In this document: positions 48,084-57,010 of the stretch, piece by piece
Layout: every line of letters starts with the position of its first letter
Position numbering within the stretch: the first letter of the stretch is position 1
Assembly (NCBI RefSeq): GCF_016583645.1
Contig: NZ_NRRL01000003.1
Location: forward strand, 62,001 to 126,000
Direction of reading: 5' to 3'
DNA from: Rhodovibrio sodomensis
Lineage (GTDB): Bacteria > Pseudomonadota > Alphaproteobacteria > Kiloniellales > Rhodovibrionaceae
DNA: 64,000 nt
Notes under the pieces: model-generated
Seen by the model: only the letters and a program-made list of their open reading frames with translations
Told to the model about the DNA's origin: nothing
Databases searched by the model: none
Position numbers and translations under genes: made by a program

Positions 48084-49109
48084 TCAGGACGCGAGCGTGG
48101 TCGTCGGGGATTCGTCGGCGGCCGAGGTCTGGGCGTCGGCGAGGATCGCCTCGCGATGGACTCGCTCGATCAGGTCCTCGATAAACTGCCGGTCCGGCTC
48201 GCTGCGCAGCCGCAGGTCGCTGCGCGCCATCAGCGCCTCCACCTCGTCCAGTCGCGCCTGGATCAAGGCGCCGACCGTCTCGTAGGTCAGTTCGCCGCGG
48301 CGGATCGCCCGCAGTTCGTCGGCGTTCGGCCGGGGCAGAGTGATGCGGCCCTCGGTGAGCAACTCGATGCCCTCGTCGGCTACCCGGACGGCGTGCATCA
48401 GCGCCTTCCAGTCGGCGCCCCCGCTCTGTTCGGCGCGCCGGGCGCGCCGGCCGTAATCGGCGACCAGCTTGCGGGCCATCTCATGCGCCGTGGAGAGCTT
48501 GAGGGTGTACTGGACCTGCCGGCCGCAGACGCCGAGGTGCCGGACGGTGACGCCGTGGTCGTTGGTGATGTCGGTGATCTCGAGGAACTCGTACCGTTCG
48601 ACCAGCTGCTCGATCAGATCGCCGATCACCTCGACCCGGGCGGCCGGGCCGTGGCGCTCGACCGCCTGGCCGAACAGGTCGCGCGCGGCCCGCGCGGCGT
48701 GCAGCCTGGGGCCTTTGACGCTGTAGGTGTGTGCCTGGCGCCGGCAGTACCCGAGGAAGCCCGCGACGTCGCGGGTGATCAGCCGGTCCCGGTTGGCCAG
48801 GATCTCCTCCCAGACCGGGTGCGGCTCGCCGATGTAGAAGCGCCGTGGGGCGAACAGCATATCGAGCGCGTTGGTCTGGCCCTGGCCGGCCATCGACAGG
48901 AACTTGGGCAGGCTGTACCACACGGTGTCGACGTCGCCCGCGCTGTTGGCGCCGGCCTTGTTGGTGCTCTGGTCGACCACAGCGGGCGCGGAGCCGAGCA
49001 GGATCTCGCGCGGGCTGGCGACGAAAACGCCCATGTGATCGGTGTCGCTGTCCGGCGTTGCGGTGCCGAACAGCTGGCTGCCGAAGATCATCTTGACGAG
49101 CGGGGTCAT
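48084..49109 (-). CDS. RlaP-like predicted nucleotidyltransferase
   Basis: 341 residues from ATG 49109 (GGGAG six bases upstream). FGSQLFGTATPDSDTDHMGV is the Gly-Ser...Asp-x-Asp nucleotidyltransferase motif of the RNA-repair-associated RlaP/COG3541 family (usually GSHAYGTDTPDSDTD). The rest is helical, as in that family, with LVERYEFLEITDITNDHG and TVRHLGVCGRQVQYTL. Members are encoded with RNA ligases and often by phages; a role in RNA 3'-end or tRNA repair is inferred. No ligase gene is adjacent. Confidence 0.82.
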   Translation of the reverse strand: MTPLVKMIFGSQLFGTATPDSDTDHMGVFVASPREILLGSAPAVVDQSTNKAGANSAGDVDTVWYSLPKFLSMAGQGQTNALDMLFAPRRFYIGEPHPVWEEILANRDRLITRDVAGFLGYCRRQAHTYSVKGPRLHAARAARDLFGQAVERHGPAARVEVIGDLIEQLVERYEFLEITDITNDHGVTVRHLGVCGRQVQYTLKLSTAHEMARKLVADYGRRARRAEQSGGADWKALMHAVRVADEGIELLTEGRITLPRPNADELRAIRRGELTYETVGALIQARLDEVEALMARSDLRLRSEPDRQFIEDLIERVHREAILADAQTSAADESPTTTLAS

Positions 49110-49171
49110 CGCGGGCTCCCGGGGCTTGGCGGCGACGCCGGCCCGTCGGCCGGCCAGCATCGCTCTTCGAT

Positions 49172-49225
49172 GAAGATGGGGTGAGAACGCTCAAGCTGGC
49201 GTTAAAGCGACCACGAATACGGTCG
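49172..49225. promoter_or_regulatory. Recurrent regulatory motif upstream of the RlaP-like gene
   Basis: GAAGATGGGGTGA (49172-49184) and GAATACGGTCG (49215-49225) lie 60-115 bp upstream of the gene starting at 49109. The first is identical to the element at 27447, and the second recurs at 32234. Confidence 0.4.
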
Positions 49226-49245
49226 AGAGCGCTTCTGTCCCGGGA

Positions 49246-49521
49246 TCACGCTGGAACGCAGGTCTCGTGCGCGAAGGAGATCACCGGGAAGCCGCCGATG
49301 CCGGCACGGTTGAGCCGGCCGAGCAGCAGGCGGGGCAGGGGCGCGATCGCGGCCGGCTTCGGGCGCTGCCCTGTGGAGGCGTAGACAACCTGGATATCGA
49401 GGTAGCTGTCGCCGTCGTCATCGTAGCGGGTCTCGACGGTGACGTTGGTGATCTCGGTGCCGGGCATCTGTTCGCGCAGGATTGCCCGAAGTATCCGGTC
49501 GACCTGTGTGCTGGTCTGCAT
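49246..49521 (-). CDS. Uncharacterised 91-residue protein
   Basis: Begins MQTSTQVDRILRAILREQMP; a helix followed by paired strands (DITNVTVETRYDDD-like, SYLDIQVVYASTG). GGAGG five bases upstream supports ATG 49521. No family recognised. Confidence 0.6.
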   Translation of the reverse strand: MQTSTQVDRILRAILREQMPGTEITNVTVETRYDDDGDSYLDIQVVYASTGQRPKPAAIAPLPRLLLGRLNRAGIGGFPVISFAHETCVPA

Positions 49522-49598
49522 CCTCACCTCCCGTGTTGCCCTTGGATCTGGCGGCGTGCACCGAAAGGCGCCGCCGGATCCTGGGGTGGCACGAGAAT

Positions 49599-49624
49599 AG
49601 CCGGCCCGGTTGCCCGGGCCGGCT
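49599..49624 (-). terminator. Hairpin terminator
   Basis: Perfect 11-bp stem AGCCGGCCCGG with its complement, 9 nt past the stop at 49633; the minus strand continues ATTCTCGTG. Confidence 0.75.
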
Positions 49625-49632
49625 TTCGGTCG

Positions 49633-50076
49633 TCAGGCGCGGATGCGCCGGCGGACGTCGGCGAAAGGGGGGCGTGTCGCGCCGTCTGTGTAGGCGAGCA
49701 CGATCTCCATGATCCGCGCGAGGCTGATCTCGTGCGCGTCTTGCCAGTCGGCGACCGGGAGCATTGGCGCCTCCGGGTCGCTGCCGTTGATGCTCGAGGG
49801 GCTAGGGTTCCGGGGGATATTCAGGCGGCCGGCCGCTTCGGTCCAGAAGTCGGCTGTCAGGCCGCTGTCGACGCGCCCCCAGCCGGTGCCGTCGAGCGTC
49901 CAGGTGCGAAGCAGGCGGGTCGGTACGGTGGTGGCGGCCATCGGGTGTTCGGCCATCGCCGGCGGAAACCCGGGCAGGCGCTGGTAAAGCCGGAACTGCG
50001 CGGAGTGGCCGGCGTTGGGTATCTCCATCATGCCGAAGCCGTTGGGCGCTAAGTCGGACAGCGCGCGCAGCGTCAT
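49633..50076 (-). CDS. Uncharacterised 147-residue protein
   Basis: Begins MTLRALSDLAPNGFGMMEIP; alpha/beta with a Pro-rich middle and a helical end (EISLARIMEIVLAYTD). Its ATG overlaps the upstream stop (ATGA at 50076-50073), so it is translationally coupled to the 142-residue gene. No family recognised. Confidence 0.65.
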   Translation of the reverse strand: MTLRALSDLAPNGFGMMEIPNAGHSAQFRLYQRLPGFPPAMAEHPMAATTVPTRLLRTWTLDGTGWGRVDSGLTADFWTEAAGRLNIPRNPSPSSINGSDPEAPMLPVADWQDAHEISLARIMEIVLAYTDGATRPPFADVRRRIRA

Positions 50077-50501
50077 GCCGCCTCGGTGGCGACCTCCTCC
50101 ACCTCCCAGGCCGAGAAGATGTCGCCATACTCAGTGTCGCCGGTTCGCCCATAGGACATCCCGGCGACGATGGCGGACAGGGCGGCCTCGCGGGCCAGCG
50201 GGTCGGTGTAGCCGTGCTCGGCGAGCCAGGAGTCTGCCGCACGGTGGGCTTCGGGATCTACGCGCGGGTCCAGGTGAGAGGGCGTGACCACCCGGGCCGT
50301 CAGGCTCGGTGCCATCTCGAGGGCACGGATCATCGGCTGGAAGAGGGTTGGGAAGTCCCGCTGCATCTTCTCGACACCGGCCTTCCGGCGCGCTGCGACG
50401 CGCTCGACGAGATCCCGGTCCTGCGAGACGAAGACGGGCCTGGTCTGCAGGGACTCGTAAGGATCGCCCAGGCGTTCGGTGAGGACGAAGGTCTTGGACA
50501 T
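50073..50501 (-). CDS. Uncharacterised 142-residue protein
   Basis: Begins MSKTFVLTERLGDPYESLQT; a helical, charged middle (LVERVAARRKAGVEKMQRDF) and an acidic C-terminus (SAWEVEEVATEAA). CAGGAGG upstream of the ATG. Coupled to the gene at 49633. No family recognised. Confidence 0.65.
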   Translation of the reverse strand: MSKTFVLTERLGDPYESLQTRPVFVSQDRDLVERVAARRKAGVEKMQRDFPTLFQPMIRALEMAPSLTARVVTPSHLDPRVDPEAHRAADSWLAEHGYTDPLAREAALSAIVAGMSYGRTGDTEYGDIFSAWEVEEVATEAA

Positions 50502-50581
50502 ACAGCCTCCTGGCCGGGTGCGTTTTGCGGAGTGGACTCGGTGCGTCGGGTATCAGGATCTTCCTGGCGGCGGGGCGCGGT

Positions 50582-50896
50582 TCAGGTGAGGGCACTCACC
50601 GCGGAGAGCAGCAGCGCGAAATGGACGCCGGCGGCGTAGAAGTCCCGGCAGAACCAGGCGACGTCCCGGACATCGGGGTCCGTGGCGCGCGTCATGACCG
50701 AGGCGTGATACACCGACACGACGAGCGTGAGCACGCCGGGCACGACGGCGGCGGCGGTCATGCTGAGGACGATCCCGAAGGGATCCGTCAGCAGCACCAT
50801 GCAAACCGCGAGGCCCGCCTCCGAGAACGCGAGCGCGAGCAGGCCGAACAGGATCGGGCTCTTATCCCGCCAGCGTCCGGCCATCAGCTCGGCCAT
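50582..50896 (-). CDS. Membrane protein
   Basis: 104 residues from ATG 50896 (weak ribosome-binding site; a TTG at 50917 is the alternative). Hydrophobic helices at about 15-37, 41-63 and 84-102. No family recognised. Confidence 0.55.
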   Translation of the reverse strand: MAELMAGRWRDKSPILFGLLALAFSEAGLAVCMVLLTDPFGIVLSMTAAAVVPGVLTLVVSVYHASVMTRATDPDVRDVAWFCRDFYAAGVHFALLLSAVSALT

Positions 50897-50923
50897 CGGG
50901 TCGCACAGCCGGGGCAAGGCGGA

Positions 50924-51355
50924 TCACCACCGGCGCCCGGCGCGCGCCACCATCCGGGCGATGCGCGCGTTCTCTGTCGCGATCGCGTGGGCGAGCACCG
51001 TCTCGGTGCCGCAAGTGCGGAGCACACGACGGACCTCGGCGGCATCGCTGCGGCTGGTGACGACGCGCTCGGCGGCTTGATCGCAGGCTTCAGCAGTGGA
51101 GATCTCGATGCCGCCGGCCTTGTGGGCGTAGACGAACTCGTAGGCGCTCCGGCCGGTGAAGCTGGCGGGTAGAACAAAGGCCGCCAGGACCAAGGCGATC
51201 TGAAGCGGGCCCGGCAGCCGGTCGAGCCAGCGTTGGGAGATGGCGGCGGCGAGCAGCATCGCCCCGGTCAGGACCGCGATCATGCCGGAACCGATGGCGG
51301 CGCCGACGCGTTGAGCAATTGGGTGACAGTCATATTCTGAACCTTTCGGTGGCAA
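50924..51355 (-). CDS. Membrane protein with soluble C-terminal half
   Basis: 143 residues from TTG 51355, with helices at about 18-38 and 50-65 (LQIALVLAAFVLPASF) and a charged helical C-terminal half containing VRRVLRTCGTETV. ATG 51283 is an alternative start. Only 27 bp separate it from the next membrane protein gene. No family recognised. Confidence 0.55.
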   Translation of the reverse strand: MPPKGSEYDCHPIAQRVGAAIGSGMIAVLTGAMLLAAAISQRWLDRLPGPLQIALVLAAFVLPASFTGRSAYEFVYAHKAGGIEISTAEACDQAAERVVTSRSDAAEVRRVLRTCGTETVLAHAIATENARIARMVARAGRRW

Positions 51356-51483
51356 GGGGCCTTGATGCGGGGTTAGCTCGGCAGGGCTCGGATCTCGTCG
51401 TCGACGAAGTTAATTCGGTGCCAACGCGCGCGAGGTCGGCCGACCGGAGGGTCGGCTGATGCGCTGTGTTGGCGGGCGCGGTC

Positions 51484-52032
51484 TCAGCCGCGAGCGTCGT
51501 CAGACGGGCGTTGGCGGCCGAATAGCCGCGTGAACTGTGCCTGAGCCGTGCGGCGCGCGATCTCGAGCAGACGCCCTTCGGCCGCGAGGGCGTCGTCGGC
51601 GTGCCGCGCCACCAGGAGGTTCGGCATCACGATCGGCCGGTGACCGGTGATGTGGTCCATGGCGAGCTGGGCGTGTTCCAGGCCGCCGGCCTGTGCGAGC
51701 AACGCAAGCGCGCCGGCCGTCGAGCGGCACTGTCCTGCCTGGCAGTGCACGATCACCCGGGCGCCCTCGGGCAGGGTTCGACCGAAGGCGAGCAGGCTAT
51801 CGATGTGCCGGCGTTCGGGCGCGTAGGGGTGCCGAGGGTCCTCCACGTCATCGAAGGTCAGCTTGAGGTGGTTGTCGGGGCGCACGCGGCTCGGTCGGTA
51901 CACCCGCGCGCTCATCTCTATCAGGCTCACCACGTGAGTGGCCGCGAAGCGCTTCGCGTGCCGGCGCAGCTGGTTCAGGCTGCACACAGCCAGGTCGATC
52001 GGAAACGGCTCTGGCGTCGTCTTCTCAGGCAT
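51484..52032 (-). CDS. Protein tyrosine/dual-specificity phosphatase
   Basis: 182 residues. The signature VIVHCQAGQCRSTAGALALL carries the CX5R loop with catalytic Cys and Arg, and LTFDDVEDP supplies the general-acid Asp. The N-terminus is Pro-rich. The single-domain tyrosine phosphatase family acts on phosphotyrosine proteins or phosphoinositides; here it could act on host signalling proteins. The stop is followed by a hairpin-rich stretch that stays open in the same frame for ~40 codons; no gene is claimed there. Confidence 0.85.
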   Translation of the reverse strand: MPEKTTPEPFPIDLAVCSLNQLRRHAKRFAATHVVSLIEMSARVYRPSRVRPDNHLKLTFDDVEDPRHPYAPERRHIDSLLAFGRTLPEGARVIVHCQAGQCRSTAGALALLAQAGGLEHAQLAMDHITGHRPIVMPNLLVARHADDALAAEGRLLEIARRTAQAQFTRLFGRQRPSDDARG

Positions 52033-52099
52033 GCTGGTCTCCCAAGGCTGCGCGCGCGTCCGGGCGCATACGCCCTGCCCGGACCGCCGCGACGTCAGC

Positions 52100-52456
52100 C
52101 TATTGGATCGCTTCCGTTGCGCCCTGCTCGCGCTCGCACAGGTTGGAAAGCAGAAAGGCGAGCTGCGTCTCCAGGAAATCCATCAGGTGCGGCCGGCCCT
52201 GGCCCGCGCGCAGCCGGTTTGCGAAGTCGCGGTCGGTCAGGTAGGTATCGACCGCCGCCTCGACGAGCTGCTGGAACAGCTTCTCCCGGCTGTCCTGGCT
52301 GCGCAGATACGGCAGGGCGTGACTATTGGGCCGGGCCGCCGCGAGCTCGCTCGTTGCGCGGTCGAGGACGGTCTCGGCGACCGGGCCGACAGGGATCAGG
52401 GTCTCGTCCTCGAACCGCTGGATACGGCTCCCGAGGTCAGGGCAGTTCGTGGGCAT
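52100..52456 (-). CDS. Uncharacterised 118-residue protein
   Basis: Begins MPTNCPDLGSRIQRFEDETL; AAGGA five bases upstream supports ATG 52456 over 52474. Helical (AETVLDRATSELAAARP, LMDFLETQLAFLLSNLCERE). No family recognised. Confidence 0.62.
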   Translation of the reverse strand: MPTNCPDLGSRIQRFEDETLIPVGPVAETVLDRATSELAAARPNSHALPYLRSQDSREKLFQQLVEAAVDTYLTDRDFANRLRAGQGRPHLMDFLETQLAFLLSNLCEREQGATEAIQ

Positions 52457-52532
52457 GGGTGTCCTTAATTCCATGTTGCGGGGTGTTCGTGCGGGGCTCT
52501 GGCGCACCCCGGATCAGGGATGTGGTGGCGTC

Positions 52533-53554
52533 TCAGCGGGTCAGCTGGGGCGTGCCTTCCGGGTGCGGGAGGTGGCCGGCGTTGACCCGTGCCCAGAAGC
52601 CGCGCGGCGGCTTGAGCACGTCGAGGCGCCTGCAGGCTTTGTTGACCGCGACATCGGAGACGCCGAGGTCCCGGGCGACCTCCATCGTAGGCTTGCTCCA
52701 GACCAGGCGGGTCAACTCGCGCTTCGTCAGGTCGCGCAGCTGCGGCTGTTGACCAGATGGCGGCGGGCTCTGCCGTTCCGCGCGCTCGGCCGCGCGGCGC
52801 TTGCGGTGCGGCTCGGCCTTGCGTTCGCGGCGCTCGAATTGAGCGTCGAGGTGGGCTTTCACGGCGGGGTCGAAGGTGCCATCGAAGCAGATCGCCACCG
52901 GCTCGAACGTCTGAAGGATGCCGATTTGCTGGCGCAGGACGGTGGCGGCCAGGAGGCGCTCATCGAGCGCCGCGCCGGGTGTCCGCTGCTCGGAGACGGC
53001 ATGCGCCAGGCGGATCACCTGTGCGGTTGGGCTGCTCGCAGGATCCGGGAGCGTCTGGGTCGTGAAGTGATGGTGGGAAGGGATCTCGAGGTAGCCCGGG
53101 ATCAGGTCGCGGAGCGCGTCGATCACAGCGAACAGGCGCGGGGTCAGCCGGGGGTCGGTGCCGCTGTCGCGCTGGGTCGTGTGCAGGCTCGCGTTGAGCA
53201 GGACCGCGCAGGCACGTTCCGGATTGCCGCGGCTGGCGTGCAGCTGCTGGCCGGTCTGCAGCAGACCCCCGCCGCCGGCCTGGTAGGTCGCCTTCTGGCT
53301 CAGCAAGGGTCCCGACGCGCCGGGGTGGCGCAGGTAGTAGCTCTGCAGCCGGACATGCACGTCGAACTGAGCCGCCGGCTCGCGCGGCCACCAGGCACAC
53401 TCGTGGCCAGCCTCGGGCCGGGTGTCCGGGTCGCTCTCGGGCGCCTCGGGATTACCACGACCTGGCGCGTGGCGATCAGGTTCGCGGCATCGAGGCCCGC
53501 GGCCTGGATGTGATGGGTCCAGGCGTCGACGTAGTCGTTCCAGATGAGAGGCAC
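52533..53554 (-). pseudogene. HTH-family protein, copy 1, frameshifted
   Basis: ATG 53554 reads MPLIWNDYVDAWTHHIQAAG and matches the N-terminus of the intact copy at 55988. After RQVVV (~53455) the frame is lost; one extra base would rejoin NPEAPESDPD, which runs on to the C-terminal domain LTRLVWSKPTMEVARDLGVS, KPPRGFWARVNAGHLPHP. As written, the long frame starting at 53636 lacks the true N-terminus. The protein would have ~340 residues with an N-terminal unknown domain, a central SFxx/IcFDGT domain and a C-terminal helix-turn-helix-like domain. Confidence 0.65.
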
Positions 53555-53647
53555 AGGCTTCGCTCGCTCGCGGTAAAGGGTGGCGCAGGGAGGGATGATG
53601 CCGGCTTGGGCTTATCATCCGGTGAGCGGATGGCATCTGGTCGAGGC

Positions 53648-53937
53648 CTACGTCTGGCGCTCCTTGAGCGACCGCCGGATGTCGCTGGCAACGCGCTGGC
53701 GGGTGGTCCGGGCCATCTTCCGCAACGAGCGGGTCGGCGCCAGGATCGCCACCAGGCGTGACTTGAGCGGGGCCGACTCGGTGAACACGGAACCGACCTC
53801 GAGCTCGGCGATCCGGGAGGCGGTCTGCATGCCGTGGGTGAAGGCGGCGTTCTCCAGCTGGTCGACCAGGGCAGGGTCGGCGTCGTTACGCAGCTGCTGC
53901 TTGATCTGCGAGACGAGGGGGCAGGGAGGCTCGGCAT
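53648..53937 (-). pseudogene. Small gene frameshifted at a G/C run
   Basis: ATG 53937 has GGAG six bases upstream and reads MPSLPAP, then meets a run of five C on the minus strand (53917-53921). Adding one C joins LVSQIKQQLRNDADPALVDQ, which continues to TGA at 53648 through SVFTESAPLKSRLVAIL and a basic end (ARTTRQRVASDIRRSLKERQ), ~96 residues. Without it only the last 60 residues are in frame. Unknown family. Confidence 0.55.
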
Positions 53938-53999
53938 GGTGGGCTCCGATGCGAGTGTCTATGACCCGGAAATTGGGATCGTGCGCCCAGAGAAGCGAA

Positions 54000-54027
54000 C
54001 GGCCCGGCCAGAGGACTGACCGGGCCG
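54000..54027 (-). terminator. Hairpin terminator
   Basis: Stem CGGCCCGG with its complement around a 12-nt loop; the minus strand continues TTCGCTTCTC. 48 nt past the stop at 54075. Confidence 0.6.
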
Positions 54028-54074
54028 CGTCGCTTTCGTGGGCTTTCGTGCGTGGGTGTATGCGACGTCAGGGG

Positions 54075-55961
54075 TCAGAGGTCGCGGTAGACCCGCGCGA
54101 CCCTGTACCGCGCCTGCTTCAGGCTCGTGGCCGGCTGGTAATCGAAGCGGTAGCCGAAGCGATCGTGGAAGGCGTCGAGGGCCGCCTGGGTGCTTGGACC
54201 GTCGAGACCGTCGATCCGCCCGTCGTAGAAGCCCATCCGGGCGAGCCGCCACTGCATGTCGGCAACGCGGTTGGAGCGGACGATGTTCGGCCGGGTGACG
54301 CTCTTCAGCCGGAGGGGATCGCTCAGGTCGAGGATGCGGTCCTGGGCGAACTGAAGCCTCCCTTCCAGCCCGTAGTCGGCTGGGCGCTCGATCCCGTGCT
54401 CGCCCGCATAGAGCGTGGCGCCGAGGGCGCCAACGAGCGTGAAGATAGCGAGGGGTGCGGTGACGGCGAGGTGCCGGGGCTGGCGCGGAGCGCGATGCGC
54501 GCTACCGCCGATCACGCGCTGCACTACCTTGTGACCCATGCGACCTACCTGGCCGTGCGCGACCAGCCAGAGGACCAGCAGGATCACCAGGCCGAGTGCC
54601 ATCGTCGTGGCCCCGAAATCATCGATCTGCGAGCCAGGCTGATCGAAGATAAGCTGGGCCCAGTCGGTGAGCATGAGTGCGCCCCCGGCCGTCAGAAGCA
54701 GGGGGTTCATGACCGACCAGGCGCGCTTCATCCGCTTGGCGCCGAGGCTGTCGTAGGCCGTGTCGAGCCGGTCGGCGACCGCCTTCACCACGCCGTGCGA
54801 GACGCAGTTATGCCGTTCGGTGACGAACCTATCGACATCGGTCTTGCCAGGCTGGGCGCAAGCGCCGAGCAGTTCCCGGGTCAGTCGGGATCCCTGGGTC
54901 GCCGTGAGCGCGGCGGCATCGGTTTCGGCGTCGCGGATGCGCGCGCAGGTCTCGGAAGTCAGCTCATCCAGGAAAGTTGGCGGATCGATCAGCTCCGGGC
55001 GGATGCCGGTCGCCTTCATGGTGAAGCGGGGGATGTCGCCCGCGTTGAGGTCGACCTCCGCGTAGGGGACGGTGAAGTCGTAGCGGAAGTTGGCGCGTGT
55101 GCCGTCGGGGTGCCGGCCGACATAGCTCACGTTGGCCTTATCAGGGAGCTCGCCGACCTTGGTGTTCCGGACGAAGTTCTTGAACGCGTCCGGCGAGGCG
55201 TCCTCGGGGGTTGCCGAGAGGGTGAGGTTCGTCTGCACGACCAGGTGCTGGACGATCGTCACGATGCCTTCACCCAGGCAGCCGACGCACTGGACCTTGC
55301 CGAACGGGTCGCATTCGTAGCAGTTGAAGAAGCCGTTGAGGCAGCCGGCGCTACACCGGACATACTCGGTGTAGGAGATGTTGTTCTGTCCCATACGGAC
55401 CACCGGCTGCGTGCCGGAGCCCCCGCAGGCGAAGCACCGCTTCTTGGTCGTCCCATCGCAATTGGAGCAGTTGACCTTGCCGCTGCCGCCACAGGCGATG
55501 TGACGCTCCCAGCGATAGGCGATTCCGGCGTTGGAGACGAGGTCGAGCTTCCGCTCGCCCTTGCGCAGGGCCTCGAGCGGATCGCCGCCTTCGACCAGCT
55601 TGGTCACCTTCTCGCTGTAGGCCGGGGTGCTGGCGACCTCTTCGGTCTGGCGCGTCATCAGCTGCTGGAGCTGCGCGTCGGTGTCGAAGCCCTGACCGTC
55701 AACCTTCTGCTTGCCGCTGAGGGTCTTGGCTTCCGTTCGCCAGGTCGGGGTCGCGCGCAGGGTGATGACGCCGCGGTGATCCATGCACCGGGCGGCGGTC
55801 ACCGTCACCTCGTCGGCCGAGACACCGTTGCCGTCGGCGAGCTTGCGCGCGGTGTCGACGACCATCCGGGCCGGGGCATTGTCGATACTGGCGCTGGTGG
55901 AGACGTTATTCGTTTCTGGGTCGGTCGTCGTATCGCGCGTTCCGTGGTCGTAAGGGCACAT
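54075..55961 (-). CDS. Membrane protein with DnaJ-type zinc finger and peptidoglycan-binding domain
   Basis: 628 residues from ATG 55961 (GAGG nine bases upstream). Four zinc-finger-like repeats (about 165-245): CGGSGKVNCSNCDG, CFACGGSG, CSAGC...CYECDPFG and CVGCLGEG resemble the CxxCxGxG repeats of DnaJ. Two or three helices follow (LLLTAGGALMLTDW, TTMALGLVILLVLWLVAHG, LAIFTLVGALGATLY). The C-terminus (VADMQWRLARMGFYDGRIDG) is a PG_binding_1 domain. This layout would place a cytoplasmic zinc module and a periplasmic cell-wall anchor in one protein. I know no such fusion. Confidence 0.78.
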   Translation of the reverse strand: MCPYDHGTRDTTTDPETNNVSTSASIDNAPARMVVDTARKLADGNGVSADEVTVTAARCMDHRGVITLRATPTWRTEAKTLSGKQKVDGQGFDTDAQLQQLMTRQTEEVASTPAYSEKVTKLVEGGDPLEALRKGERKLDLVSNAGIAYRWERHIACGGSGKVNCSNCDGTTKKRCFACGGSGTQPVVRMGQNNISYTEYVRCSAGCLNGFFNCYECDPFGKVQCVGCLGEGIVTIVQHLVVQTNLTLSATPEDASPDAFKNFVRNTKVGELPDKANVSYVGRHPDGTRANFRYDFTVPYAEVDLNAGDIPRFTMKATGIRPELIDPPTFLDELTSETCARIRDAETDAAALTATQGSRLTRELLGACAQPGKTDVDRFVTERHNCVSHGVVKAVADRLDTAYDSLGAKRMKRAWSVMNPLLLTAGGALMLTDWAQLIFDQPGSQIDDFGATTMALGLVILLVLWLVAHGQVGRMGHKVVQRVIGGSAHRAPRQPRHLAVTAPLAIFTLVGALGATLYAGEHGIERPADYGLEGRLQFAQDRILDLSDPLRLKSVTRPNIVRSNRVADMQWRLARMGFYDGRIDGLDGPSTQAALDAFHDRFGYRFDYQPATSLKQARYRVARVYRDL

Positions 55962-55987
55962 GGGCAAGCACCTCGAGGAAGGCGTGG

Positions 55988-57010
55988 TCACGAAATGGAT
56001 AACTGCGGAATACCACAGGGATGCGGTAGTTTGCCGGCCTTAACTTTGGCCCAGTAACCGCGCGGCGGTTTCGGTATTTCAAGGGCCTTGCACCGCTTCC
56101 CGATAGCGACATCGGAGACGCCGAAATCGCGGGCGATCTCGACGACGGGCTGACTCCAGACGAGTTCTACCAGCTCGTCGCGGCTGAGGTGGGGCCAGTC
56201 ATCCGCGCGCGGGTGGGCCTCGAGCAGCGCGGCGTGTTCGGCGGCCGCGCGCTGCTGTGCGTGCTCCCGACGACGTTCCCGCTCGGCTTCGGCCGCCGCG
56301 GCCTCGGACCTTCTGCGCTCGATGAGGTCACAGATCTCGTCATCCCGAGTGCCGTCGAACACCAGGCGAACCGGCTGCAGTGCCCGAAATATCCGGACCT
56401 GTCGTTCGATGACCTGATCGACGTATGCGCGCACGCGGCGGAGTCGAACGCGGATCGGGATGAGAGTGTCGGAGAGTTGCTCCTCGACGTCGTACTCGCA
56501 AGGCAGCGCATATCGAATGCGTGCGTCATATCCGAGCGGCGGGTAGAGGCCCGTGTCAGGCAGCCAGGCCCGGAGCGCCTGTGCCGGACACGCGAAGCTG
56601 TCGGTCATCGCCCGGCGCATGTTTTCGCGGTCATCGGCCAGACCGGCGGCGAGCAGGGCCGCGCACACTTTCTGGGGGTCGCCGTGGGCGTGCCAGAGAT
56701 TGGCGAGCGTAATGCGGACGCCCGGGCGTTCGGTTTCGCTCGGGACGAGCCCGCGCGCGCCCGGGTACTCGTAGAAGAAGCGCTGGAGGGTGACGTGGTC
56801 GGAGAGAAATTTGACCCTATCCTGCGGCCAGAGCGCGATCTCCGGAATCCGGGCGTTCTGGACCAGCTCCCATTCGATCCGGTCACGCTCCAGATCGAAG
56901 GGGTGGCGCAGCAGGTGGCGATCGATGACCGGACTGGCAGGATCCAGCCCGGCAGCGACGAACGCGGACTGCCAGCGCTCGAAGTAGGCGTTCCAGGTCA
57001 TTTCGAACAT
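55988..57010 (-). CDS. HTH-family protein, copy 2, intact
   Basis: 340 residues from ATG 57010 (GAGGA seven bases upstream). N-terminal domain MFEMTWNAYFERWQSAFVAA; a central part with FFYEYPGARGLVPSE and NLWHAHGDPQKVCAALLAAG; VRLVFDGTRDDEICDLIERR; a charged helix; then the C-terminal HTH-like domain LSRDELVELVWSQPVVEIAR, FGVSDVAIGKRCKALEIPKP, PRGYWAKVKAGKLPHP. This C-terminal module occurs in many uncharacterised bacterial proteins and probably binds DNA. The flanking copies are both broken. Confidence 0.78.
   Translation of the reverse strand: MFEMTWNAYFERWQSAFVAAGLDPASPVIDRHLLRHPFDLERDRIEWELVQNARIPEIALWPQDRVKFLSDHVTLQRFFYEYPGARGLVPSETERPGVRITLANLWHAHGDPQKVCAALLAAGLADDRENMRRAMTDSFACPAQALRAWLPDTGLYPPLGYDARIRYALPCEYDVEEQLSDTLIPIRVRLRRVRAYVDQVIERQVRIFRALQPVRLVFDGTRDDEICDLIERRRSEAAAAEAERERRREHAQQRAAAEHAALLEAHPRADDWPHLSRDELVELVWSQPVVEIARDFGVSDVAIGKRCKALEIPKPPRGYWAKVKAGKLPHPCGIPQLSIS

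Noticed and set aside
51370..51483. Open frame after the phosphatase stop
   Set aside because: It stays open for ~40 codons but includes a hairpin and has no start; read-through is not supported.
53959..54252. 97-residue minus open frame overlapping the fusion gene end
   Set aside because: Arg/Pro-rich and crosses the terminator hairpin; the DnaJ-like fusion gene explains the strand.
53580..56057. 825-residue plus-strand open frame
   Set aside because: It lies opposite the DnaJ-like fusion gene and its neighbours, has biased composition and no ribosome-binding site. High GC makes long antisense frames common here.
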